Of a DNA stretch of 64,000 nucleotides, positions 35,301 through 42,458 are shown piece by piece; the first letter of the stretch is position 1, and each line of letters begins with the position of its first letter. The position numbers and the translations under genes are program-made. The notes beneath the pieces were generated by a model. That model ran no database searches, was not told the DNA's origin, and was given only the letters and a program-made list of their open reading frames with translations. This stretch comes from Xanthomonas sp. SI (lineage in GTDB: Bacteria > Pseudomonadota > Gammaproteobacteria > Xanthomonadales > Xanthomonadaceae), in assembly GCF_014236855.1 (NCBI RefSeq), contig NZ_CP051261.1, forward strand, positions 2,542,001 through 2,606,000. The letters are read 5' to 3'.

Positions 35301-36943
35301 CCCAGTATTGCTATGACCGGTTCGGACGCGTCGTGCGCAAGGTGCAGACCACCAACGGCAAGGCGTTCGCGCTGCGCTACGCCTACACCAAGGGCGGCCG
35401 CTTGAGCCGGGTGACCTATCCGGACGGCGCGGTGGTGGACTACGTGCGCAACGCGCTGGGGCAGGCCACGGAAGTGGGCGTCACGCCTGCGGGCGGCACG
35501 CGGCAAAAGCTGCTGAGCGGCGCCACCTACTATCCGTTCGGCCCCAGCGCCGGTTGGTCTTACGGCAACAGCCGGCCACTGCAGCGCGTGCTGGACCAGG
35601 ACTACCGCCCGCAGGCGATCCAGGACAGCCGCAGCGATGGCCTCAACATCGGCTTCGCCTTCGACCCGGTCGGCAATCTCACTGCGCTGACCGCTCCAGG
35701 CAACACGGCACCCGTGGTCACTTTGAGCTATGACAACCTGGACCGATTGACCGCGTTCAAGGACGGCCCGACCGGCACGGTGATCGACGGCTACAGCTAC
35801 GACGCTACCGGCAACCGGCTCAGCGCTCAGGTCAACGGCAGCGCCCAGACCTACAGCTACCCGACCGACAGCCATCGCCTGGCAAGCGTGGCCGGCGCCG
35901 CGCGCAGCTACGACGCGGCAGGCAATACCACGGCCATCGACGGCACCGCACGCGAGTTCGCCTACGACGCGACCGGGCGCCTGAGCCAGGCCAAGCGCAG
36001 CGGCACGCTTGCGATGGAGTATCGCTACAACGACCGCGGCGAGCAGGTGCGACGCTTCCTCGGCACGACCAACACCTACACGGTCTACGATGAGGCCGGC
36101 CATTGGATGGGCGACTACGACACCAACGGCAAAGCGCTCCAGCAAGTCATCTGGCTCGGTAATCTGCCGGTGGGCGTGCTGGCCGGCACGGCCTTGAACT
36201 ATGTGCAGCCGGACCACCTTGGCGCGCCGCGGACGGTGATCGACCCGACGCGCGACGTCGCAATTTGGACCTGGGACATCAAGGGTGAGGCGTTCGGCAA
36301 CACGCCGCCGAACCAAGACCCAGACAACGACGGGACCGCGTTCGTGTTCAACATGCGCTCCCCGGGACAGCGTTACGACAGCGCCACGGGACTCAACCAG
36401 AACTATTTCCGGGATTACGACACCATCAGTGGGCGGTATGGGCAAAGCGATCCGATCGGGCTGAGTGGCGGCATCAACACTTGGGCATACGTCGAATCAA
36501 AGCCACTGTATTCTTATGACCAATTTGGCCTTATTTCCGCAGGTCATCATGTTTTCCCGCAGTCAATTTGGCGCGGTCTGGATAATCTATCTCAGGATGT
36601 CAGGCAGCTTTTTGATAGGGCTGTAGTAAAGCCGGCAACTAGGCATGGATACAGCAAAGAGCATGCTGCTTACAATCGCATTGCCCGGAGGGCGTGGGAT
36701 GATTTCTGCGAGAAGGCTGGCACAGATTTGAGGAATATGTCGAAGGATTCTGCACAAGAGTTCTTGGACTACTTGGGTAACAATCCGGAACTGAGTAGGT
36801 TCAACGGTCAGGTTGAATCCGGTGAGGCGTTGACAATGCCGGATGAAACCGCGCCACTCCCGGAGATGGCAGAAATGCCGGTTCCGGTAGCTGAGCCGAT
36901 GGTGGAGCCAGTGGTTGTCGAACCTTTAATTTTTGTGCCGTGA
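32396..36943 (+). CDS. Exported RHS-repeat polymorphic toxin with GHH nuclease-like C-terminus
   Basis: A 1515-residue protein with a Sec signal peptide (residues 10-35). A DUF6531-type segment (GDPINTATGNMFRQDTDY) is at about 161. RHS/YD repeats (GRL...YDAxGN, YTYNSAGNPATQTDARG) fill about 330-1300. The RHS core signature RYDSATGLNQNYFRDYD...GRYGQSDPIGLSGG lies at about 1325-1360. After DQFGL (about 1378) a new domain starts with AGHHVFPQSIWRGL, resembling Tox-GHH HNH/endonuclease VII-fold toxins; the tail is Pro/Glu rich. The coding GC drops sharply at this junction, a typical tip-exchange sign. The RHS shell would encapsulate the toxin until delivery. Confidence 0.85.
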   Translation: MSNPHVRLSRRIGMACLLLLVGMLVAPLSQATPQHQYGPPYTTSSSHGVATYPTVNEVVQFLESQIMALCESGPKGCVNPPTFSVSYGSGFTAAILYVNGQTDSYIEATDNVVGYPPKNAGSCNTMCSGGLGQKGDNTGPHGSSGDAALKQGGAHRGSVFEGDPINTATGNMFRQDTDYDSPTWLTLRRFYNSKTFVTSVALGKQWRHSFERTLDVMVATAPNGGSIIDARRPDGGVERFQLKSGVWTTDPDMPDTLTERRDSAGLLLGYSLAVAATQQTELYDSNGLLRSAFDRMGQTVLTLDYSDAQTPVAIAPKPNLLLHVTDAGGRALAFVYGSDSRLKTVTLPDGGALTYTYDTTGNLASVQYPDGKTRQYVYNEQTLTSKVNRPTALTGVIDEKGVRFESTGYDANGKANSSSFAGNVDATSVDYANYTQNWGVPATVTSPLGTQVYMSYTDSGYGALKPTGASVACGQQCNQPWKSLTYDANGYPASTTDFKGTVTKTTYAAGGLLTQQIEASGTTQQRTTNTTWNTSLRVPLTRTVLDAAGATAAKTAWTYNARGQQTARCQVDPSVSTAMSYSCGSAAKAPAGVRQWLTSYCDTVDGTQCPQIGLVLSQDGPRTDVADTTTYRYYLTADESGCANAGGVCHRAGDLYQVVDALGRATTYVAYDRNGRPTRTQDANGLIRDLAYTPRGWMASSTLRANADGTPSDQDQATIVAYDEVGSVSKVTDPDGTFVTYGYDAAHRLTDVTDGAGNNIHYSLDASGNRFKEDTKDASGTLKRTLSRIYNKLGQLATQATAEADPTDFGYDDNGNVQLVTDALKRKNQTDYDPLDRVKQTTQDVGGIAAKTQAEYDALDRITKVTDPKGLTTSYQYNGLGDLLKLTSPDTGVTSYTYNSAGNPATQTDARGTKTNYVFDVLGRLAKATYADKALIATYTYDASQNVCAAGETFALGRLSKLQDGSGTTQYCYDRFGRVVRKVQTTNGKAFALRYAYTKGGRLSRVTYPDGAVVDYVRNALGQATEVGVTPAGGTRQKLLSGATYYPFGPSAGWSYGNSRPLQRVLDQDYRPQAIQDSRSDGLNIGFAFDPVGNLTALTAPGNTAPVVTLSYDNLDRLTAFKDGPTGTVIDGYSYDATGNRLSAQVNGSAQTYSYPTDSHRLASVAGAARSYDAAGNTTAIDGTAREFAYDATGRLSQAKRSGTLAMEYRYNDRGEQVRRFLGTTNTYTVYDEAGHWMGDYDTNGKALQQVIWLGNLPVGVLAGTALNYVQPDHLGAPRTVIDPTRDVAIWTWDIKGEAFGNTPPNQDPDNDGTAFVFNMRSPGQRYDSATGLNQNYFRDYDTISGRYGQSDPIGLSGGINTWAYVESKPLYSYDQFGLISAGHHVFPQSIWRGLDNLSQDVRQLFDRAVVKPATRHGYSKEHAAYNRIARRAWDDFCEKAGTDLRNMSKDSAQEFLDYLGNNPELSRFNGQVESGEALTMPDETAPLPEMAEMPVPVAEPMVEPVVVEPLIFVP

Positions 36944-36950
36944 GGCATTT

Positions 36951-37631
36951 ATGAAATTCATCAATTCGCCTGGGTATGTTGTTGCGGAAAGTTCGGAAAA
37001 TTCCTCGCATGAGGCCTATATTGGGGGGCGATGCCCCCTGCCTGGCGCGGTATCGCCCAATACAGGTGCGCCCCTCACTCAGTTTGCAAGAGTGGTTCAA
37101 TCGCGCGATGGATTTGCGGTTCCAGGGTTCGATGAGCCCGAGTTGCACCTTCTTTATAGCTGGAAGTGCGACATCCATAAGGGCGACTTTAGCTATAGAT
37201 ACATCAATGGTTCGATCGAGGTGGTCGAATACACGACTGGCAGCGACGACTACGAGGGTTTTCCCTATCCGAACTACCCCGAGGTCTTTAACGAGGTCTC
37301 TGTGGGTATTCGTCGTCTTAGTGATGAGGAAATGGCTGTTATTGAAAGATTGAATGCGCCCGATGTTGATGGGGGCTATAAGTTTTCTGGTGCACTCCCT
37401 TCAATGCTTTCTGTGCCTCAGCATCAGTTTGGCGGAGTTCCTTATTTGCTAGACACGGAGCGTGTCAGGAAGGACTGCCCTGTGTGCAAAAAAGAGATGA
37501 CGGTAATTGCCTCTGTCGGGAACAAGAATTATTCAACCGACGAAGGGTTTGTAGGAAATGATTTTGTTCAGGTTCTATACTTTTCCTGCTCTTCCTGTAA
37601 GGTCGTTTCGGCTCTGAATTTTTCTGATTGA
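36951..37631 (+). CDS. Probable immunity protein for the GHH-type RHS toxin
   Basis: A 226-residue protein starting 7 bases after the RHS stop. It has no signal peptide. The C-terminus carries a zinc-ribbon-like CxxC pair (CPVCKKEM ... CSSCKVV); the rest is unrecognised. Its low GC matches the toxin tip rather than the RHS shell, so tip and this gene probably moved together. The immunity role is inferred from position only. Confidence 0.6.
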   Translation: MKFINSPGYVVAESSENSSHEAYIGGRCPLPGAVSPNTGAPLTQFARVVQSRDGFAVPGFDEPELHLLYSWKCDIHKGDFSYRYINGSIEVVEYTTGSDDYEGFPYPNYPEVFNEVSVGIRRLSDEEMAVIERLNAPDVDGGYKFSGALPSMLSVPQHQFGGVPYLLDTERVRKDCPVCKKEMTVIASVGNKNYSTDEGFVGNDFVQVLYFSCSSCKVVSALNFSD

Positions 37632-37850
37632 ATTTGGTTCGTAACATATTTCCAAGGGGCGGATCTGCCTCCTTGCCAATCGGCCAATAACGAGTGGAGC
37701 ATGCGCGTAGGAGTTTTCTGATGCTGCGGTCAGCCTTCAACTGATCGCACGTCCGTGCTCCTCATGGCAACCTGTATCCGTCGTCCAGGCCACTTCACCC
37801 ACCATGGCTGGGGGACGGGGGCCAGAACCTCCACCTAAGCGCCGACGACC

Positions 37851-37881
37851 AAAGGCCTCGCATGCGAGGCCTTTGCTTTTT
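37851..37881 (+). terminator. Terminator-like hairpin
   Basis: AAAGGCCTCGCATGCGAGGCCTTT followed by GCTTTTTG. A related hairpin lies at 38738-38766, on the other side of the next gene. The 286 bases from 37632 to 37917 contain nothing else I can identify. Confidence 0.7.
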
Positions 37882-37917
37882 GTGCCTATAGATTGCTTGA
37901 CTGGGCGGGGACCAGCA

Positions 37918-38571
37918 TCAGAGCCAGTAGCCAACCTGTGGGGCATTGTCCACTAGAGTAAGCGCTGCGGAAGTAGCATCATCGGCGGTAGGGTTGGAGG
38001 GAAACGTCACGCCGCCAAACACGACGTTGGATTGCTCGCAGGCAAGGAAGAAGGGGTAGTAACGAGAATAGTCCATGGTGGCGCCCTCGACGCCCGTGTG
38101 GCTGCCGACTTCCCCGCCGAGCACGTAGAAGGTTGGTGCACCCAAAATGTCAGCGCTCATTTCGTCCAAAAATTCCTCGCCCAGCAGGAAGGCATTGTCG
38201 CGATGTGCTCCATTCGCGTAGACGCCATTCCCATCGGCGTTTGGGCCCGTGGCGAATACGATAAGGCACGGCCCGGCGCCAACGCTCCCGAACACCGTTG
38301 CCGCCTCCAGCTCAATGCCTACCACCTCTTGGTCTTGCTCGAACTCGTCAGTGAACGCCACCTCACCGCGTTGAAGGATTGGATTGGCGCCGCTGATGAT
38401 TTGCTTGATGGCGTTGTCCGCGGTGGTTTCCAGGGCCTGTCTAACTGCCAATGGCACATCATCCAATGCGACGATGTCCTCGCCCTCCATGAAGTTGTCA
38501 TCGATCGGATTGTAGGAGTAGCCCGAGTTCTGGTCGGTCCACAAGCCTTCGTCGTCGTCGTAGTTCCACAT
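37918..38571 (-). CDS. Hypothetical acidic protein
   Basis: A 217-residue protein read from MWNYDDDEGLWTDQ. This start is preferred because GAGGA lies about 8 bases before it; an upstream in-frame ATG at 38670 has a poorer site. The sequence is very acidic at the N-terminus, with hydrophobic strands later (GPCLIVFATGPNADGNGVYANG, PTFYVLGGEVGSH). No signal peptide or known motif is recognised. It is flanked by two related terminator hairpins and lies opposite to its neighbours, like a small independent cassette. Confidence 0.6.
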   Translation of the reverse strand: MWNYDDDEGLWTDQNSGYSYNPIDDNFMEGEDIVALDDVPLAVRQALETTADNAIKQIISGANPILQRGEVAFTDEFEQDQEVVGIELEAATVFGSVGAGPCLIVFATGPNADGNGVYANGAHRDNAFLLGEEFLDEMSADILGAPTFYVLGGEVGSHTGVEGATMDYSRYYPFFLACEQSNVVFGGVTFPSNPTADDATSAALTLVDNAPQVGYWL

Positions 38572-38737
38572 CGCTGCATTCCTCGAAGTTGTTGTTTGTT
38601 TAAAGCCAGCTCCCGAAGCGATTGGAGCGGCATCAGTCCTGACGCGGGCCAGCCTTTCTGAAAACGCCATCGCGTCCCTCGCGTGAAAGCACTACAGGAA
38701 GGGGCAGGAATCCTTCACTCGGACGTCGACAACCAGG

Positions 38738-38766
38738 GGTCTCGAATGCGAGGCCTTTTGCTTTTT
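38738..38766 (+). terminator. Terminator-like hairpin, related to 37851-37881
   Basis: GGTCTCG / CGAGGCC with a T-rich tail (TTTTGCTTTTTG). It shares the GTCGACnACCA...GCGAGGCCTTTTGCTTTTTG context with the copy at 37851-37881, giving ~45-base imperfect direct repeats. Confidence 0.6.
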
Positions 38767-38924
38767 GCGTCTAGGGGAAGCTGGAAATGCCGTAGCAAGG
38801 GCCGCCGTCCGGCACACATTTGTCTATCTTCGTAGACGTTTTGAGCGGCCATGGGGCTTGCGCTTGCGCACTCATCTGGCCAGCAGTAGCGTTTTGGCGA
38901 CGCTTTCTCGTCAAGGAATGAACG

Positions 38925-39257
38925 ATGAAAACCCTCTCCGGCGCATTGCTTGGATTGGCCGGGCTGGCAGCTGGCCTCTCTCCGGTCGCCAAGGCAGCGG
39001 ACCAGGTGATGAACCCAGCCGACGTTATCGAGGGCATGGGGGAGCGCATCCCCGCCGGCAAAGAAAACGTCAGCCTGTCGCCGCTGTTCAAGGCCTACAC
39101 CTTCGAAAAGGCCGGCCTCAAGTTCGTCCAAATCAACTCGGCGCTGGACGAAGTCATCACGGTCATCGTAGTAACCCCCGGCGCTGAATCGCGCTTGCCC
39201 ATCGGCTCGGCCGCGGGCCAGCCGCTGCCCGTGCTCAAGGGCGACGCAGCCAGTTGA
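38925..39257 (+). CDS. Small exported protein of unknown function
   Basis: A 110-residue protein with a clear signal peptide (MKTLSGALLGLAGLAAGLSP, cleavage near AKAAD). The mature part has alternating short strands and no recognised motif. A good ribosome site (AAGGAATG) lies upstream and a terminator follows at 39317. It is probably periplasmic. Confidence 0.6.
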   Translation: MKTLSGALLGLAGLAAGLSPVAKAADQVMNPADVIEGMGERIPAGKENVSLSPLFKAYTFEKAGLKFVQINSALDEVITVIVVTPGAESRLPIGSAAGQPLPVLKGDAAS

Positions 39258-39316
39258 GGGGACGTTCCCGGATTGAGCCGGTCTCTCCTTGGAGCTATCC
39301 CTTACGAGTAAAAAAG

Positions 39317-39344
39317 AAAGCCCCAGGTCGTGACCTAGGGCTTT
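39317..39344. terminator. Bidirectional terminator between convergent genes
   Basis: AAAGCCCCAGGTC / GACCTAGGGCTTT stem with one mismatch. It lies between the stop at 39257 and the convergent endonuclease gene ending at 39376. Confidence 0.7.
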
Positions 39345-39375
39345 CGAGGAAACGCGTTGCGAAGCCGGCGCGTGC

Positions 39376-40116
39376 TCAGCTCAGATCGCAGTTGCTCGGC
39401 AGCGCCCACGTCGAGTTCGGCAACATGTTCTTCACCGTAGCCGAGGCCGTGATGGCGACGTTGCTGGCCCCGATGAGCTCTTCCAGGTCGGCGATCGAGA
39501 CGATGTAGTCGTCCAGGCTACCCAGGCCGGTTTCGTTCGGGATGATCCAGCTGATGGCCTTCTCAGCGCCCGTGCTCGGGTCGGTGGTGATGATGGTCTT
39601 CCAGAAGTATTCCGGTGTCCGGATGCCGTGGCTGGACAGGAAGTAGTCGTTGGACGTGTCGCCGAAGACCACGCCGCCGTAGACCTTCACCGGCTTGATG
39701 TCGCGGTAGCACTCGGCCACGTTCTCGGCCTGCACCCAGATCCCCTGATTGAAGCCAGACACCTGCGGCACGATGTTGGACATCAGGTTGGCGCGAACGA
39801 TGTAGGTCGCGTTGTAGTCCATGTGGTTGGACGTGACCAGGTGCCCGCGGTCGTAGCCCGAGCGCACGCTGGCGTAGGACTTGGTCGAGGTTTGGCCGCC
39901 GCAGCCGCTCGGCAGGGTGGTGTCGAGGTTGAAGTCGGACGGACGAGCCGCGGAGCCGGTGTCCGCGTTGAGCGAGTATTCGTAGCGCGTGGCCGTGTGG
40001 GCGGTGCAGTCGTAGGTCAGGGTGTAGCCGCCCTTGTTGAGGGTGACGACTTGGGCCTGGGCAGCAGCGCTGAACGTAGTGAGCAGGAATAGAGTGAGAA
40101 AGATCCGGAATCGCAT
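39376..40116 (-). CDS. Secreted DNA/RNA non-specific endonuclease (DRGH family)
   Basis: A 246-residue protein beginning MRFRIFLTLFLLTTFSAAAQA, a signal peptide. The nuclease motif DRGHLVTSNHM, followed by the Asn-containing NLMSNIVPQVSGFNQGIW, is the beta-beta-alpha metal site of NUC1/Serratia-type enzymes. Two Cys (DCTAH, PSGCGG) may form a periplasmic disulfide. It would degrade nucleic acid outside the cytoplasm, for nutrient use or conjugation/competition. The 300 bases before it (40117-40420) hold no gene I can support. Confidence 0.87.
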   Translation of the reverse strand: MRFRIFLTLFLLTTFSAAAQAQVVTLNKGGYTLTYDCTAHTATRYEYSLNADTGSAARPSDFNLDTTLPSGCGGQTSTKSYASVRSGYDRGHLVTSNHMDYNATYIVRANLMSNIVPQVSGFNQGIWVQAENVAECYRDIKPVKVYGGVVFGDTSNDYFLSSHGIRTPEYFWKTIITTDPSTGAEKAISWIIPNETGLGSLDDYIVSIADLEELIGASNVAITASATVKNMLPNSTWALPSNCDLS

Positions 40117-40420
40117 AGCGGCACATCTCCATGTGTTTTGGGGACGCACGAACCCTGCAGGCACGGGCGATGCCGTTGCCCCTTGAAGGACGCGCAAGTT
40201 GACGGAGGTGAAGCAGACAGCGAGAGCTGGCTCGTTGGCCAGTGTGGTGGGGGATACAACCACCGCGCCCCTTTGCCACGGAGTGGCACGCGGTGATCAC
40301 AGGTATCTAACAGAGCGCCGCCGGGGTCAACCGCGGATTGGCCAAGGTGTGACCTGGTCCCAAGACGTCATCGCTGTAAACCGGCATCCACAGCGATGCA
40401 ACAAGGGCAGGGTATGGAGC

Positions 40421-40450
40421 AAAAAGAAAGCCCGGATTGCCGGGCTTTTT
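40421..40450. terminator. Terminator hairpin
   Basis: AAAAAGAAAGCCCGG / CCGGGCTTTTT around a short loop, U-rich in either direction. It terminates the minus-strand gene ending at 40472. Confidence 0.75.
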
Positions 40451-40471
40451 GATGCGGATGCTCTATCGGAA

Positions 40472-40852
40472 TCAACTGGTCAGCTGCACCCACAGCACCA
40501 GCAACACCATCGGCAGCCCGCTCAGGAGCGAGAAGACCCAGAAGGCTCCCATCAGGGCCAGCGGCGTCATGACCCACCACTGCCCAGCGGTGAACCCCTG
40601 GTCGCGCTGCCGAGCCGCGTAGGCTTCTTGCGGGTAGAGGCGCTCCGCTTTCCGCAGGCCTCGCCTGGCCATCAGCGGCCCGACGATGAAGCCAAACGGG
40701 CCGAGCAGCAGCAGACTCAACGAGAACCACCGGAAGAACCTCGTGTGGGGCGTCATCACCTTCTTGGGGGCGGCGTGCGGCGCACCGACGCCGGGAAGCG
40801 GGTTGACCACGCGCATCGACGCGGGGGTGATCGGATCAGTCTGGGGCGTCAT
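40472..40852 (-). CDS. Small membrane protein, two helices
   Basis: A 126-residue protein from MTPQTDPITP. Hydrophobic segments lie near residues 43-62 (FFRWFSLSLLLLGPFGFIVGPLM) and 98-120 (LMGAFWVFSLLSGLPMVLLVLWV). The start overlaps the stop of the upstream lipoprotein gene, so the pair is coupled. No family is recognised. Confidence 0.6.
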   Translation of the reverse strand: MTPQTDPITPASMRVVNPLPGVGAPHAAPKKVMTPHTRFFRWFSLSLLLLGPFGFIVGPLMARRGLRKAERLYPQEAYAARQRDQGFTAGQWWVMTPLALMGAFWVFSLLSGLPMVLLVLWVQLTS

Positions 40853-41160
40853 TTGGCGTAGGCCCTCCATGTGCCGTTTGCCTTCGCATAGCGAAGATTT
40901 TTGCTGACGGGGAGCGGCACCTGCCGGCCGCCAATGTCGATGGAGACTTTTCCGGTGGTGTCGCACCGGTAGCCCTCCATTTCTTGGGCCTCCACGCACC
41001 CGGACAACTGGAACTCCTGGATGCCGGTGATCTGACCTGCGCCGCTCTGGGTGAGGAGCGCTGCCAACGCCTTTTCGGCATCGTCATTGGACGGCGGGCC
41101 GCCGCAGCCGGACAGGGTCAATGCAAAGGCCAAACCGGCCAGGGGAAACCTTGCTTTCAT
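40849..41160 (-). CDS. Small lipoprotein
   Basis: A 103-residue protein with signal peptide and lipobox LSGCGG (Cys about residue 19). The mature part has a second Cys pair (SGCVEAQEMEGYRCDTTG) that could be disulfide-bonded, and a C-terminal WRAYAK. It is translationally coupled to the membrane protein at 40472-40852. Function unknown; envelope-located. Confidence 0.65.
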   Translation of the reverse strand: MKARFPLAGLAFALTLSGCGGPPSNDDAEKALAALLTQSGAGQITGIQEFQLSGCVEAQEMEGYRCDTTGKVSIDIGGRQVPLPVSKNLRYAKANGTWRAYAK

Positions 41161-41231
41161 GGGTCATTCCTTGATTGGTTGAGTAGAGCGGCAGGAGCCT
41201 GCCGCCCAGGTAGGGGCTGAGCGTCGCGAAA

Positions 41232-42005
41232 CTATCGGTCGCGGTTCCCGTCCGGCTTGAAGCCCGCAATCCAGAGCCGGGTGTCCTTGAACGGCGTCAG
41301 CATTCCCGAGGGGCCTGGATGCAGATCGGCGGTCTGGATGAACCCGGAGACCCAGGCCACGCGCAGGGCGACGTCGACGGCACGATCGGCGACCCCGGGG
41401 CGGCTCACGTTGACCACGAAGGGCTGAGCTGGCGGGTTGGGACCGGTGGAGTGCTGCGCGCCGGTGTTCGGCTTGCTGGGCAGCACGCGAACGCCGTTGA
41501 GGGTGTCCCTTCCTTTCCAGAGGGCGGACGTGTTGAGCTCGGCCGTCTCGCCCAGGTCGTCGGTCTCGGTCAGCGGGGCGTCGGCGCAGGCCCGGAAGGT
41601 CTCAACGCTCGAAGCCGCGGGGCCGGTCCAGATACGCGCTTCCACCGTCCAGCAGGGCAGGGAAGCGCCCCACTCGGTGAAGGTCAACGCCACTCGGGGC
41701 CATTCCAGGCGGCCTGCCTGCGCGGCCTGGTGGTTGTCGCCCTTGAACAGCCCGGGAAGCTTCCTGGCGCCGCTGAGGGGCGTGTAGAGAGGACCGCTGC
41801 CGCTACTGCCGGCCTGGGCGGTGGACTTGCCCGCTGCGTTCGGCTTGATGCCCACCATCTGCTTGCCGGCGTCCTTGAGGCTGCCGCCGAGCTGGCGGAA
41901 GAAGCCAGGCTTCTGGGCTTGGGTGTCCTGGGCCTGGGCGGCGGTGGGAGCGGCCAACGTCAATGCCAGGAGCGCAGCGAACGCTCCTTGTCCTGCGTGC
42001 TTCAT
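41232..42005 (-). CDS. Exported protein of unknown function
   Basis: A 257-residue protein from MKHAGQGAFAALLALTLAAP, a signal peptide cleaved near AQAQD. A Gly/Lys-rich stretch follows (GFFRQLGGSLKDAGKQMVG), then a beta-rich body (LEWPRVALTFTEWGASLPCWTVEARIW, FVVNVSRPGVADRAVDVALRVAWVSGF). No family is recognised. It is divergent from the XRE regulator at 42117. Confidence 0.6.
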   Translation of the reverse strand: MKHAGQGAFAALLALTLAAPTAAQAQDTQAQKPGFFRQLGGSLKDAGKQMVGIKPNAAGKSTAQAGSSGSGPLYTPLSGARKLPGLFKGDNHQAAQAGRLEWPRVALTFTEWGASLPCWTVEARIWTGPAASSVETFRACADAPLTETDDLGETAELNTSALWKGRDTLNGVRVLPSKPNTGAQHSTGPNPPAQPFVVNVSRPGVADRAVDVALRVAWVSGFIQTADLHPGPSGMLTPFKDTRLWIAGFKPDGNRDR

Positions 42006-42116
42006 AGGAAAAGCCCCTGTAGACCGCCGGCCTGGCGGCATTTACGATAATCGCAGATGAGAAGCCCGCATCCAAGCGGCACACTGAGGGAATTCAGCTT
42101 TCGTGCAATCTTCTCG

Positions 42117-42458
42117 ATGCCCAAACCCAAGACACCGGCCACGGTCTATGGCATGCGCCTGCGGAGTGCGCGGATGGCTATGGGGTGGACCCAGGCCGAA
42201 CTGGCCGAGCGCATTGGGATGGTGGACAACGTCTCAGGGGCAACGCGCGTGAGCCGCTATGAAACAGGTCAGCATGACCCGGACCCAGCCACTTCTGAAG
42301 CTTTGGCCAAGGCGCTCGGCCTGCCTGTGGCTTACTTTCATGCGACGTCTGACACCCTCGCCGAGGTCATCCTGCTGGTCGCCAAGCTTCCTGCAGCAAA
42401 GCAGAAAGATGCGCTGGAACACCTCCGAAAGATGGCAAATAGCGGAAACAAGCGCTAG
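42117..42458 (+). CDS. XRE-family helix-turn-helix regulator
   Basis: A 113-residue regulator: VYGMRLRSARMAMGWTQAELAERIGM...TRVSRYETGQHDPDPATSEALAKALGLPVAYF is a complete XRE HTH (about residues 9-70). A short helical tail follows. Its stop overlaps the stop of the convergent DUF4365 gene by 4 bases (sharing CTAG), so the two genes are tightly packed. It is a candidate regulator of the neighbouring cargo. Confidence 0.85.
   Translation: MPKPKTPATVYGMRLRSARMAMGWTQAELAERIGMVDNVSGATRVSRYETGQHDPDPATSEALAKALGLPVAYFHATSDTLAEVILLVAKLPAAKQKDALEHLRKMANSGNKR

Noticed and set aside
34529..36445. 638-codon minus-strand frame inside the RHS gene
   Set aside because: Shadow of repetitive GC-rich RHS coding sequence; the plus-strand frame has clear YD repeats and RHS core motifs.
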